Shown here: positions 8,404 to 16,830 of the stretch, one piece after another | How positions within the stretch are numbered: position 1 is the stretch's first letter | How the letters are laid out: each line of letters opens with the position of its first letter | Position numbers and translations under genes: made by a program | Assembly (NCBI RefSeq): GCF_031458255.1 | Contig: NZ_JAVDYC010000001.1 | Coordinates: forward strand, 806,001-870,000 | Length of the DNA: 64,000 nucleotides | Direction: 5' to 3' | From: Catenuloplanes niger | Lineage (GTDB): Bacteria; Actinomycetota; Actinomycetes; Mycobacteriales; Micromonosporaceae | The notes under the pieces: model-generated | The model's database searches: none | The model's input: only the letters and a program-made list of their open reading frames with translations | Told to the model about the DNA's origin: nothing

Positions 8404-9597
8404 ATGTCACTCCGCCGTTCGTTCGTCGCCGCGATCGCCACCGCCCTGGCCGGTACCGCGATCGCGGCGTCGGTCACGCTCGCCCCGGGCGCCTCCGCCG
8501 CGGTGGCCTGCGCCCCCGCCTGGAGCGCGTCCGCCGTCTACGTCAAGGACAACACGGTCTCCCACGCGTCGCGCAACTACACCGCGAGGTGGTGGACCCA
8601 GAACGAGATCCCGGGCGCCGGCGGCCAGTGGGGCGTCTGGGCCGACGGCGGCGCGTGCGGCACCGTCGCCCCGCCGACCACGCCACCGCCGACCGGTCCG
8701 GGCACGCCGCCGCCGGCGACCGGCACCAAGATGGCGTCCGCGCCGTACATCTACCCCGGCTGGGGCAACCCGCCGGCGCCGGCGACCGTGATGAACGCGA
8801 CCGGGATCAAGGCGTTCACCATCGCGTTCGTGCTGGCCAACGGCTGCAACCCGGTCTGGGACGGGGAGAGCGGGCTGACCGGCGGCGTGCACGCGAGCAC
8901 GATCGCGGCGATCCAGGCGGCCGGCGGCAGCGTCGTCCCGTCGATCGGCGGCTGGAGCGGCAACAAGCTCGGCCCGAACTGCGCCACGCCGGAGGCGCTC
9001 GCCGGCGCGTACCAGAAGGTCATCAACGCCTTCGGCCTGAAGGCCATCGACATCGACATCGAGAACACCGACGAGTTCGAGAACTACGTGGTCCAGGACC
9101 GCATCCTCGGCGCCCTGAAGATCATCAAGCGGAACAACCCGGGCGTGACGACGATCCTGACCTTCGGCACCACGCCGGCCGGCCCGAACGCGCACGGCAT
9201 CCGCCTGATCAACCAGGCCAAGGCGCTCGGCGCGAACATCGACGTCTTCACCCAGATGCCGTTCGACTTCGGCGGCGGCGCGGACATGTACGCCAGCACG
9301 GTCGGCGCGTCCGAGGGCCTGAAGAAGCAGCTCACGGCCACGTTCGGCTGGACCGACGCGCAGGCGTACACGCACATGGGCATCTCCGGCATGAACGGCC
9401 TCTCCGACCAGCAGGAGCTGACCACGGTCGAGAGCTGGACCCGGATCCGCGACTACGCCCGCGCCAACAACTTCGCCCGCTTCACGTTCTGGGCCGTCAA
9501 CCGCGACCGCGGCTGCCCCGGCGGCGGCGTCGTCTCCGACTGCAGCGGCATCGCGCAGTCCGACTGGGCCTTCACCAAGGTCAGCGCCGGATTCTAG
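8404..9597 (+). CDS. Secreted GH18 chitinase with N-terminal chitin-binding CBM5/12
   Basis: The 397-residue precursor starts at ATG 8404. The frame is open to 8362, but a normal signal peptide begins at MSLRRSF and ends near ASA-AV. Residues about 34-83 are a CBM5/12 module (YVKDNTVSHASRNYTARWWT and WGVWADGGACG), followed by a Thr/Pro linker. The GH18 barrel follows, with SIGGWSG on strand 3. The catalytic strand is AIDIDIENT, where E220 is the acid and D216/D218 the assisting aspartates; the usual first Asp of DGxDxDxE is replaced. This is the family of compact ChiC/ChiD-like chitinases. The gene ends at a strong bidirectional hairpin. Confidence 0.93.
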   Translation: MSLRRSFVAAIATALAGTAIAASVTLAPGASAAVACAPAWSASAVYVKDNTVSHASRNYTARWWTQNEIPGAGGQWGVWADGGACGTVAPPTTPPPTGPGTPPPATGTKMASAPYIYPGWGNPPAPATVMNATGIKAFTIAFVLANGCNPVWDGESGLTGGVHASTIAAIQAAGGSVVPSIGGWSGNKLGPNCATPEALAGAYQKVINAFGLKAIDIDIENTDEFENYVVQDRILGALKIIKRNNPGVTTILTFGTTPAGPNAHGIRLINQAKALGANIDVFTQMPFDFGGGADMYASTVGASEGLKKQLTATFGWTDAQAYTHMGISGMNGLSDQQELTTVESWTRIRDYARANNFARFTFWAVNRDRGCPGGGVVSDCSGIAQSDWAFTKVSAGF

Positions 9598-9605
9598 AAC
9601 CGGCC

Positions 9606-9644
9606 GCGGGCCGCCGGGGGTACACCGTGCCCCCGGCGGCCCGC
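9606..9644. terminator. Bidirectional hairpin terminator
   Basis: A perfect 15-bp stem (9606-9620 with 9630-9644, starting GCGGGCCGCC) has a 9-nt loop. It fills the 49-bp gap between the convergent chitinase and TetR genes. Confidence 0.75.
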
Positions 9645-9646
9645 CG

Positions 9647-10234
9647 TCAGGTCAGCGACGCGAGGATGACGTCCGAGGCGGCGCGGCTGACGTCCGGGAC
9701 GGCGGACGGCTCCCGGCCGGCCCGCTCGGCACCGGCCCGCAGCACGCCGGACAGCAGCTCCACCGTGAGCGGCACGTCGCCGACGTCGCGGAACTCGCCC
9801 CGCGCGATCCCGTCCCGCACGACCCGCTCCACCTCGGTCACGATCGCCTGGAACGGGCTGTCCGGCCCCTTCGGCACGACCGTCCCCACCGGCCGGAACA
9901 TCAGCTGCAGCACCGGGTCCGTCAACGCCGCCAGCACCACCTCGACGATCTCCCGCAGCCGTTCGGCCGCCGGATCCGCCGACCGGGCGGCGATGCCGGC
10001 CACCCGCTCCGCCGTGGGCCGGGCGATCCGCTCGGTCAGCGCCACGATCAGCGCGCTCCGGTCCCGGGCGTAGTTGTAGAGCGTGTTGCGGGCGAGCCCG
10101 GCCCGGGCCCCGATGTGGCCCATGGTGATCGAGTCGTAGTCGCGTTCGCGCAGCAGCTCCCGCGTCGCCTCGGCCAGCCCGGCCCACACCATCTCGTGGT
10201 GCTCCCCGATGCTGGCTCCCCTGATCCGCGGCAT
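9647..10234 (-). CDS. TetR-family regulator
   Basis: The protein has 195 residues. The N-terminal helix-turn-helix (residues about 17-60) reads ATRELLRERDYDSITMGHIG, then AGLARNTLYNYARDRSALI. The C-terminal part is a helical ligand-binding domain of the TetR_C type. ATG at 10232-10234 is chosen over an upstream in-frame ATG at 10252 because the shorter form already covers the whole domain. It lies 105 bp downstream of the SnoaL-like gene on the same strand. It may be co-transcribed from the operator-flanked promoter at 10813-10850 and so be autoregulated; that link is inferred. Confidence 0.9.
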   Translation of the reverse strand: MPRIRGASIGEHHEMVWAGLAEATRELLRERDYDSITMGHIGARAGLARNTLYNYARDRSALIVALTERIARPTAERVAGIAARSADPAAERLREIVEVVLAALTDPVLQLMFRPVGTVVPKGPDSPFQAIVTEVERVVRDGIARGEFRDVGDVPLTVELLSGVLRAGAERAGREPSAVPDVSRAASDVILASLT

Positions 10235-10339
10235 CCGGCCATCCTCCCCCACCGGCGTCCCGCGGCCCGGCCGCGGCCCCCGAGGATCAGAACACAGAAG
10301 ATCCTGGGCCGCAGTGCCCCTCGCGGCGCCGCGCCGGTG

Positions 10340-10795
10340 TCAGCCGGTCCGGACGGCGGCGCGCGAGAGGTGCGCGTTCTCCTGGTGGGTGGCGGTCAGG
10401 CGAACCCGGCTCAGGCGCCAGCCACCGGCCGTGCGGATCGCCTCGTTGTCGTAGAACCCGGCCACCAGCCATCGGTCCGGCCCGTCGCCGGCGGTCCCGG
10501 CCGGCAGCCAGTGCTCGGCGCGCACGTGTGCGTGAATGGTCGCCCGGTCGCCGTCGATCTCGACGACGTGGCCGGTGATGACGTGGTGGGTCGCGGCGAA
10601 CGCGGCGAACGAGGACCGCAGGACGCCGGTGTAGTCGTCGAGCGGCACGGTCATCGGCGGGATCCCGGCGACGGACTCGAAGTCGACCGCGACCGGGTCG
10701 GTGAGGACGCGGCCGGGCAGGTCGGTGAACTCCTTCAGGTCGGCGATGTCGGCGTATCGGCCCATCAGCTCGATGAGCGCGGCGCGATCGTCCAT
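10340..10795 (-). CDS. SnoaL-like / NTF2-fold protein
   Basis: The 151-residue single-domain protein opens with DDRAALIELMGRYADIADLK, followed by VDFESVAG, ATHHVITGHVVEIDGDRATI and GGWRLSRVRLT. This is the alpha-beta barrel pattern of the SnoaL_4/NTF2-like superfamily, whose members include polyketide cyclases, dehydratases and stress-associated small enzymes. H70/H71 in the ATHH motif face the pocket in relatives. It has a clear CGGAGG ribosome-binding site 5 nt before the ATG and sits directly behind a promoter framed by two palindromic operators. Confidence 0.85.
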   Translation of the reverse strand: MDDRAALIELMGRYADIADLKEFTDLPGRVLTDPVAVDFESVAGIPPMTVPLDDYTGVLRSSFAAFAATHHVITGHVVEIDGDRATIHAHVRAEHWLPAGTAGDGPDRWLVAGFYDNEAIRTAGGWRLSRVRLTATHQENAHLSRAAVRTG

Positions 10796-10812
10796 GCGGT
10801 CCTCCGTTTATG

Positions 10813-10850
10813 CGACAGTCTGTCGCAAAAGATTACGACAGACTGTCGCG
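10813..10850 (-). promoter_or_regulatory. Nested operator pair flanking a -10 box
   Basis: GCGACAGTCTGTCG (10813-10826) and CGACAGACTGTCGC (10837-10850) are exact reverse complements, so together they form a 14-bp inverted repeat. Each arm is itself a palindrome (CGACAG-N-CTGTCG). The 10-nt spacer reads TAATCTTTTG on the minus strand, giving a good -10 hexamer (TAATCT) between the two sites, about 31-36 nt upstream of the SnoaL-like start. Half-sites of this kind are typical for TetR dimers, and the nearby TetR (9647-10234) is the natural candidate. Confidence 0.7.
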
Positions 10851-10861
10851 AAAAGGAAGGG

Positions 10862-11689
10862 TCACCCCTTGCCGATGCCGCTGGTGAGGCCGCCGACCAG
10901 CTGACGTTCCGCGAAGGCGTAGCAGAGCAGGGCCGGGATCATCGCGAGCGTGACGTAGGCGAGGATGCGGGCGGTGTCGGCCGAGTACTGGGACTGGAAC
11001 TGCTGGACGCCGAGCGGCAGCGTCCACCAGCGTGAGTCGTTGAAGACGATCAGTGGCAGCAGGTAGTTGTTCCAGCTGCCGACGACCGCGAGGACCGAGA
11101 CCGTGCCGAGCGCCGGACGGGACATCGGCAGCAGGATGCGCCAGAAGAACCGGACCGGGCCGGCGCCGTCGAGCACCGCGGACTCCTCGACCTCGGGCGG
11201 GATGCCGCGGAAGAAGCCGCGCAGGACCACGATGGTGACCGGCAGGCCGAACGCGATCTGCGGCAGCACCACGCCGAGCGGATTGCCGAGCAGGCCCATC
11301 TCGCGCAGCAGCACGAACAGCGGCAGGATCGCCACCGCGAACGGGAACATCAGGCCGATCGCGAAGACGGTGAACAGCGTCTCCCGGCCGGGGAACGCGT
11401 ACCGCGCGAAGATGTACGCGGCCATCGCGCCGATCCCGACCACGCCCACGGTGGTGGCGATCGCGATGCCGACGCTGTTGCCGGCCTGCCGCCAGAACGC
11501 GCCGGAGCCGAGGATGTCGGTGTAGTTGCCGGGGATCCACGGATCGGGCAGGCCGAACGGGTTCGTGAACAGCTGGCCGTTGTCCTTGAAGCCACCCAGC
11601 ACGCCGAACACGATCGGCACCACGATGGCCGCGCCCACCAGGATGCTGGCCAGGTGCAGCGCGCCGTGCCGGGCCGCGCGTGCGCTCAT
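10862..11689 (-). CDS. Sugar ABC transporter permease (MalG/BxlG type)
   Basis: The 275-residue integral membrane protein has six predicted helices and the binding-protein-dependent transport signature EESAVLDGAGPVRFFWRILL (EAA loop) that docks to the ATPase. The N-terminus is short and cytoplasmic, as in CUT1 MalG-type subunits. Its ATG overlaps the stop of the first permease gene by 4 bp (ATGA), so translation is coupled. No ATP-binding subunit is encoded here; actinobacterial CUT1 importers usually borrow the shared MsiK-type ATPase. Confidence 0.93.
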   Translation of the reverse strand: MSARAARHGALHLASILVGAAIVVPIVFGVLGGFKDNGQLFTNPFGLPDPWIPGNYTDILGSGAFWRQAGNSVGIAIATTVGVVGIGAMAAYIFARYAFPGRETLFTVFAIGLMFPFAVAILPLFVLLREMGLLGNPLGVVLPQIAFGLPVTIVVLRGFFRGIPPEVEESAVLDGAGPVRFFWRILLPMSRPALGTVSVLAVVGSWNNYLLPLIVFNDSRWWTLPLGVQQFQSQYSADTARILAYVTLAMIPALLCYAFAERQLVGGLTSGIGKG

Positions 11690-12651
11690 CGCCGGTCTCC
11701 CATCGTGGTGACCGCGCCCTCGAGGTCGCGGCGCAGGACGAAACGCTGGTAGAGCAGGCCGAAGAAGAGACTGATCAGGAAGATGGCCATGCTGATCGCG
11801 CTCGCGTAGCCGACGTGGAACCGCTTGAACCCCTCCTGGAACATGGTCACCGCGAGCGTCTCCGAGGAGCGGATCGGCCCGCCGCCGGTGAGCACCCAGA
11901 CCATGTCGAAGAGCTGGACCGTGCCGAGCACGGACAGGAACACGCTGATCCGGATGGTTGGCCCGAGCAGCGGCAGCGTGATGTGGCGGAACGCGCGCCA
12001 CGGGCCCGCGCCGTCGGTCGCGGCCGCGTCGTGCAGTTCCGGCGGGATGCTCTGCCGGGCGGCCAGGTAGAGCAGCGTGTGGAAGCCGAAGTACTTCCAC
12101 GAGATGACCAGGAACAGCGAGTACATCACGGTGTCCGGGTCGGCGAGCCAGGTCGCGCCGAGGTCGCCGAGACCGATCAGCCGGGTGATGTGGTTGGCCA
12201 AACCCTGGTTCGGCGAGAAGATCATGGTGAACAGCACCGCGGTGACCACTTCGGACAGCACGTACGGCGCGAAGAACACCAGCCGGTACGCCCGCCGCCC
12301 GCGCAGCGGCTGGTTGAGCAGCATCGCCAGCACCAGCGAGAACGGCAGCTGGATGCCGATCGACAGGGTCACCAGCAGCAGCGTGCGCCGCAGGTCGCCG
12401 GCGAAGATCTCGTCGGTGAGCAGCCGCCGGAAGTTCTCCAGACCCACGAACTGGGTGGGTACGCCGAAGCCGTTCCAGGTGAACAGGCTCGCGTACCCGG
12501 CGACCACGATCGGCGCGAGCACGAGCAGCCCGAACAGCAGCAGCGCGGGCGCGAGGAACAGCACGATGGTCGGCCAGGGACGACGGCGCCGGGACCGGGA
12601 ACGGACCGGCGGCCGGGCCGGTGCGGCCGGCCGCCGTTCGATGATGACCAC
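11686..12651 (-). CDS. Sugar ABC transporter permease (MalF/BxlF type)
   Basis: The 321-residue inner-membrane subunit has a basic cytoplasmic head (RSRSRRRRP), six or seven membrane helices and the EAA loop (HDAAATDGAGPWRAFRHITL). It pairs with the downstream permease, overlapping it by 4 bp, and follows the binding-protein gene by 6 bp, so all three are one operon. GTG at 12649-12651 is the start. The CUT1 subfamily transports di- and oligosaccharides. Confidence 0.93.
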   Translation of the reverse strand: MVIIERRPAAPARPPVRSRSRRRRPWPTIVLFLAPALLLFGLLVLAPIVVAGYASLFTWNGFGVPTQFVGLENFRRLLTDEIFAGDLRRTLLLVTLSIGIQLPFSLVLAMLLNQPLRGRRAYRLVFFAPYVLSEVVTAVLFTMIFSPNQGLANHITRLIGLGDLGATWLADPDTVMYSLFLVISWKYFGFHTLLYLAARQSIPPELHDAAATDGAGPWRAFRHITLPLLGPTIRISVFLSVLGTVQLFDMVWVLTGGGPIRSSETLAVTMFQEGFKRFHVGYASAISMAIFLISLFFGLLYQRFVLRRDLEGAVTTMGDRR

Positions 12652-12657
12652 CGTTCG

Positions 12658-13944
12658 TCAGCCCTGCTTCGCCGCGGTGGTGATGGCCGCGGCCACGTCC
12701 TCCGGGCTGGCCTGGCCGGCCAGCAGCTCGGCCACGCTGTCGTTGACCTGCTGGCCGACCGCGGGCGCGAACGCCTGGTCGAGGTAGAGCTGGAACCCGG
12801 TCGAGGAGGCGAGCGTGTCCGCCACGCTCTTCAGGTTCGGGTCGGTGACCGCGTCCTGGGCGGCCTTCACCACCGGCAGCACCCCGGCGGTCCTCGCCTC
12901 GATGCGCGCGTTGTCCGGCTGGGCGATGAACCGCAGGAACTCGATCGCCGTGTCCGGCGCGTTCCGGCCGACCGCGAACCCGCCGCCGCCGCCGAACGCG
13001 TCGGTGATCCGCCCCTTGCCGCCGTCGACCGCGGGGAACGGGAAGAAGCCGAGCTTGTCGCCGAGCCCGGCCTTGCCGGCCGAGGAGTCCTTCTGCACGG
13101 TCGGCGCCCACTGACCCATCAGTTCCATCGCCGCCTTGCCGTTGCCCATCGTCGCGGCCTGCCCGTCCGCGGTGGAGTAGCCCGCGGCGAGGAAGCCGGT
13201 CTGGAACGGCTGCAGCGCGACCAGCTCCGCGAGCCGGGTGCCGGCGGTGACGAAGTCCGGCGCGGCGAAGCTCTTGTCGGCCGCGGCCTGTCGCATCAGG
13301 TCCAGCCCGCCGATCCGCAGCGCCAGGTAGGCCCAGTAGTAGTGGCCCGGCCACTTCTCCTTGCCGGCCAACGCGATCGGCGTGACGTCCGTGCCCTTCA
13401 GCCTGCGGACCGCGTCCAGCAGACCGGCCCAGGTGACCGGCGGCGTCGTGACGCCGGCCCTGGCGAAGAGCTCCTTGTTGTACCAGAAGCCGACCATGCC
13501 GGTGTCCACCGCGGACGCGTACACCGCGCCGTCGACGGTGTAGGCGTCGAGCGCGGACGGGATCAGCTGGTCGCGCCAGCCGCCGACGTCGCCCGTGAGG
13601 TCCTTGACCATGCCGGCCTCGACCTGCTGGGCGAGGACGCCACCGCCCCAGCTGTGGAAGATGTCCGGCGGGTCACCGGCCTGGATGTTCGTGGTCAGCT
13701 TGGTCTTGAACGCCTCGTTCTCCAGCGCGGTGATCTCGATGGTCACGCCGGGGTTCGCGGCCTCGAACCGGCGGGCCATGTCCGCCCACGCGGAGAGCAT
13801 CGGATCGGTGTTGGCGATGTGCCACCACCGGATCGTCCCGCCCCCGCTCGCGCTCCCACCGTCACCGGCACCGCATCCGCCGAGCGCCAGCCCGGCGGCT
13901 CCGGCACCGGCCAGGCCCAGCAACGACCTGCGACTGATTCGCAT
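12658..13944 (-). CDS. Sugar-binding lipoprotein of the ABC importer
   Basis: The 428-residue precursor begins MRISRRSLLG, a twin-arginine-like signal, with lipobox ALGGC (C24), so it is anchored outside the membrane. The mature protein has the family-1 solute-binding fold: TIRWWHIANTDP, ENEAFKTKLTTNIQAGDPPD with FHSWGGG, VGFWYNKELFARAG, and LMGQWAP. ATG 13944 is chosen because the longer frame adds a non-signal N-terminus. The gene leads the importer operon. A CGAAACTTTCG palindrome 55 bp upstream of the start is the class of operator known from Streptomyces xylan genes, so xylobiose/xylo-oligosaccharides are the likely cargo (inference). Confidence 0.93.
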   Translation of the reverse strand: MRISRRSLLGLAGAGAAGLALGGCGAGDGGSASGGGTIRWWHIANTDPMLSAWADMARRFEAANPGVTIEITALENEAFKTKLTTNIQAGDPPDIFHSWGGGVLAQQVEAGMVKDLTGDVGGWRDQLIPSALDAYTVDGAVYASAVDTGMVGFWYNKELFARAGVTTPPVTWAGLLDAVRRLKGTDVTPIALAGKEKWPGHYYWAYLALRIGGLDLMRQAAADKSFAAPDFVTAGTRLAELVALQPFQTGFLAAGYSTADGQAATMGNGKAAMELMGQWAPTVQKDSSAGKAGLGDKLGFFPFPAVDGGKGRITDAFGGGGGFAVGRNAPDTAIEFLRFIAQPDNARIEARTAGVLPVVKAAQDAVTDPNLKSVADTLASSTGFQLYLDQAFAPAVGQQVNDSVAELLAGQASPEDVAAAITTAAKQG

Positions 13945-13998
13945 CACCAGGGACCCCTTTCCGAAAGGGTGTATCGGAACGGCCGGTTTCGCGATCAC

Positions 13999-14009
13999 CG
14001 AAACTTTCG
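13999..14009. promoter_or_regulatory. Xylan-type operator CGAAA-N-TTTCG of the importer operon
   Basis: CGAAACTTTCG is a perfect 11-bp palindrome 55 bp upstream of the binding-protein ATG. A one-mismatch relative, CGAAAGTTTTG, lies at 14197-14207. The same palindrome with G in the centre occurs upstream of the GH11 xylanase gene (45235-45245). Inverted repeats of this form are described for xylanase promoters and the BxlR-controlled xylobiose transporter of Streptomyces. No matching regulator is encoded in the window. Confidence 0.7.
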
Positions 14010-14223
14010 CTCATCGACCGGAATTTGCGAAGCTGCAATCGCACGGTACGAGACGGTGATCGATGGGTCAAGGGGAGGAATCGTCCTGCCCAACGGCGTG
14101 CGACCTGCGGATCTTGCCGGTCATAACACTTATTCGGCGAAGCGCTCCGGAGTCGCCGTGCACGAATCGCGCAGCCGAACAAATCCGTACGTAAACCGAA
14201 AGTTTTGGATTTCCGGGCCGGAA

Positions 14224-15189
14224 TCAGAGCCCGTGCCGGGGCCCGAGCCCGGCGGCGAGGTCGGCCACGGTGTGCGCGCGGACGCCGGACGGGGGCGATC
14301 CGGCGACGCGCTCCGCCACGTCACGCACGTGCGCCTCGGCGGTCCGCGCGAGCCCGTCGTAGACGGCGGCGAACAGGTTCCGGGCGGCCTCGCGCGGCCA
14401 GTCCGCCGGGAGCAGCCGGGCCGGCAGCGCGGGATCGAGGACCGGCAGCCGCCGGTAGTCGTCCATCACCTCGGTCCGGACCCGCACCGCGCCGGCACCG
14501 GTGATCGACCCGGCGGACATCCGGGCCGGCGTCGCGCGCCAGCGCCGGATGAACGCGGCGTACTCCGCCCCGATCGCGGCGAGGTCCCAGGCGTCGATCG
14601 GGGCGCGCCCGGCCGCCGCGCCGACGTCGACGTGCCGGGCCCGGAACACGGTCAGCGCGCCGGGCGCGAGCCGGTCCAGCTCCGCGCGCGCCGGGTCGCC
14701 GAGCGCACGCGGCGAGACCCACAGCCCGTCGTACAGCGGGGCGTACCCCATCCACCGCAGCTGCGTGCGCAGCCCGCGCCGGCGAGCGGTCTCGGCCTGC
14801 GGCAGCGAGAACGCGATCAGCGTCCAGCACTCGTCCCACGGTTCGGCACCGGCCGGCGAGACGATCGCGCTGCCGCCCACGGCCAGGAAGCCGGCCGCGG
14901 CGGCGGTGAGCCGGTAGGAGCTCTGCCGCCCGCGCCGGCTGCCCTCCAGGACGCCGCGACGGGCGAGCCGGCTGATCGCGGTGCGGGCCCCGGCCGGGCT
15001 CACCCCGGCCTCGCCGAGCAGCGCGACGACCGCGGCCGACGGCAGCCAGGCCCGGGTCCGCAGCGTGTAGTCGGCCAGCAACGTCACGGTCAGGCCCTGC
15101 GGCGAGTTGCCGGCCTGGCGCCGCGGCAGCCGCACCGCGCCCGCCGCGTCCTCCGGGAAGATCTCCTCGATGTCGTACGGGCTGGTCAC
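14224..15189 (-). CDS. PaaX-family transcriptional regulator
   Basis: The 321-residue protein has an N-terminal winged helix (residues about 25-95: LLADYTLRTRAWLPSAAVVA, then GVSPAGARTAISRLARRGVL). The PaaX-like dimer/effector region follows (WDECWTLIAFSLPQ, LRTQLRWMGYAPLYDGLWVS) and a C-terminal PaaX_C-type helical domain. PaaX of Escherichia coli represses phenylacetate catabolism, but actinobacterial relatives control diverse genes. GTG 15189 is preferred over a longer frame because an 8-bp inverted repeat and promoter elements for the divergent esterase occupy the upstream DNA. The divergent pair suggests it controls the esterase or itself. Confidence 0.88.
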   Translation of the reverse strand: MTSPYDIEEIFPEDAAGAVRLPRRQAGNSPQGLTVTLLADYTLRTRAWLPSAAVVALLGEAGVSPAGARTAISRLARRGVLEGSRRGRQSSYRLTAAAAGFLAVGGSAIVSPAGAEPWDECWTLIAFSLPQAETARRRGLRTQLRWMGYAPLYDGLWVSPRALGDPARAELDRLAPGALTVFRARHVDVGAAAGRAPIDAWDLAAIGAEYAAFIRRWRATPARMSAGSITGAGAVRVRTEVMDDYRRLPVLDPALPARLLPADWPREAARNLFAAVYDGLARTAEAHVRDVAERVAGSPPSGVRAHTVADLAAGLGPRHGL

Positions 15190-15249
15190 GCGACGCTCCG
15201 GCGGGCTGCTGAGGACGGTCGATCTCGACTGTAGACCGCCACACCCGAC

Positions 15250-15296
15250 ATCAATCGAGGAGCGTCGATTGACAGTTGGGCGGTCGCGGAGCAATC
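15250..15296 (+). promoter_or_regulatory. Operator overlapping the -35 box of the esterase promoter
   Basis: TCAATCGA (15250-15257) and TCGATTGA (15264-15271) form a perfect inverted repeat with a 6-nt spacer. The right arm overlaps a consensus -35 hexamer TTGACA (15268-15273). After a 17-nt spacer comes CAATCT (15291-15296) as -10. A protein bound here would block the esterase promoter; PaaX (14224-15189), transcribed away from it, is the likely ligand. Confidence 0.65.
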
Positions 15297-15442
15297 TAAG
15301 TGTCACACGTCGCTCCGCGCCGGGCCGCGCGAGCCGACCAGGGCCGGGCGCTCACCGACTCCCGTGCCCGACACGTCGGCGGATCGCCGCCGCCTCTCGC
15401 CCGCCCCGTGCGGCACCCCGCCTCCCTCGAGGAGTTGCCACC

Positions 15443-16765
15443 ATGAAGTTCAGACAGACCCTGCTGCTGTCCACGGCCGCCCTGACGATCGTCGCCGGCC
15501 TGGCCGTGCCGGCGAGCCGGCCCGCGTTCGCCGCGTCGCTGACCGAGGTCACCGACTTCGGCGGCAACCCGGGCGGCATGCGCATGCACGTCTACGTCCC
15601 GGACACCCGCCCCACGAACCCACCGATCGTGGTGGCCATGCACGGCTGCGGCGGCTCCGGTCCCGGCTTCTACGCCGGCAGCGAGTTCGCCGCGCTGGCC
15701 GACCGGCACGGGTTCATCGTGATCTACCCGTCCGCGATGCAGGAGGCCGGCTTCGGCAGATGCTTCGACACCTGGTCGGCCGCGGCGAAACGGCGCGGTG
15801 GCGGCAGCGACCCGGTCTCGATCGCGTCGATGGTCGCCTACGCCGGCCGGCAGTACGGCGGCGACCAGAACCGGGTCTACGCGACCGGCAGCTCCTCCGG
15901 TGGCATGATGACCCAGCACCTGCTCGCCCTCTATCCCGACCTGTTCCGGGCCGGCGCGTCGTTCATGGGCGTGCCGTTCGACTGCTTCGCGAACGCGGCC
16001 GACTACCCGCCCGGCGCCAGCCGGTGCACCGGCGGCGCGATGAACCGCACACCACGCCAGTGGGGTGACGCGGTCCGCCAGGCCTACCCGGGATACACCG
16101 GGCCGCGGCCCCGCGTGCAACTGTGGCACGGCACCAACGACACGCTGGTGCCGTACTCGCTGCTCCAGGAGTCGGTGGAGCAGTGGACCGACGTGGCCGG
16201 GCTCAGCCAGACCCCGACGTCCACCGACACCCCGCAGGCCGGCTGGAACCGCCGCCGGTTCGCGGACGCCACCGGTGACGTCCGGGTCGAGGCGTACGCG
16301 ATCCAGGGCGCCGGGCACACGCTGCCGAGCGGTGGCATGGCCGCGGCGGCCGTCGCGTTCTTCGGCCTCACCACGCCGCCGTCCACGCCCACACCGCCGT
16401 CCACGCCCACCCCGACACCGCCGTCCACGCCCACGCCGCCGGTGACCGGGACGTGCCGGGTCACCGACGCGATCAACGCGTGGAACACCGGGCTGACGTC
16501 GGCCATCACCGTCACCAACACCGGCACCGCCCGCGTCGACGGCTGGACGCTGTCGTTCACGCTGCCCGCCGGCCAGACCATCACGTCCGGGTGGAACGCG
16601 TCGTACGCGCCGTCCACCGGCCAGGTCACCGCGCGCAACGCCGGCCACAACGCGGCGATCGCGCCCGGCGCCTCCGTCTCCCTCGGCTTCCAGGCCACCC
16701 ACACCGGCAACACGTCCGCACCGTCGTCGTTCAGCCTGAACGGCGCCGTCTGCACCACCGCCTGA
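15443..16765 (+). CDS. Secreted CE1/PHB-depolymerase-type esterase with C-terminal CBM2
   Basis: The 440-residue precursor has a signal peptide to about residue 32 (AFA-A), then an alpha/beta-hydrolase with the triad S151 (ATGSSSGGM), D233 (GTNDTLVP) and H292 (GAGHTLP). A Pro/Thr linker with PPSTPT repeats follows, then a CBM2 module from C338 (INAWNTGLTSAITVTNTG, DGWTLSFTLPAGQ). Enzymes with this plan are acetylxylan or feruloyl esterases that remove side groups from plant cell-wall xylan; CBM2 binds cellulose or xylan. The start has a GAGGAG site 7-8 nt upstream. It follows the PaaX-type operator and is followed by a second esterase gene. Confidence 0.9.
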   Translation: MKFRQTLLLSTAALTIVAGLAVPASRPAFAASLTEVTDFGGNPGGMRMHVYVPDTRPTNPPIVVAMHGCGGSGPGFYAGSEFAALADRHGFIVIYPSAMQEAGFGRCFDTWSAAAKRRGGGSDPVSIASMVAYAGRQYGGDQNRVYATGSSSGGMMTQHLLALYPDLFRAGASFMGVPFDCFANAADYPPGASRCTGGAMNRTPRQWGDAVRQAYPGYTGPRPRVQLWHGTNDTLVPYSLLQESVEQWTDVAGLSQTPTSTDTPQAGWNRRRFADATGDVRVEAYAIQGAGHTLPSGGMAAAAVAFFGLTTPPSTPTPPSTPTPTPPSTPTPPVTGTCRVTDAINAWNTGLTSAITVTNTGTARVDGWTLSFTLPAGQTITSGWNASYAPSTGQVTARNAGHNAAIAPGASVSLGFQATHTGNTSAPSSFSLNGAVCTTA

Positions 16766-16787
16766 ACCACGGTTCCCCGTCAGCACC

Positions 16788-16808
16788 GCGCCCGGCCCGG
16801 CCGGGCGC
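16788..16808 (+). terminator. Short hairpin between the two esterase genes
   Basis: GCGCCCGG (16788-16795) pairs with CCGGGCGC (16801-16808) over a 5-nt loop. It could be a weak terminator or mRNA-stability element in the 65-bp gap between two co-directional genes. Confidence 0.45.
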
Positions 16809-16830
16809 CCCACCGCAGGAGTGAGCACCG

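Noticed and set aside
11680-15234. A 1184-codon open frame on the plus strand across the ABC transporter and PaaX genes
   Set aside because: It is antisense to well-recognised genes, has an Arg/Gly/Ala-biased composition typical of a GC-rich shadow frame, and shows no domain or start signal. Similar long shadows at 2416-4569, 22641-25586 and 42073-45402 were rejected for the same reason.
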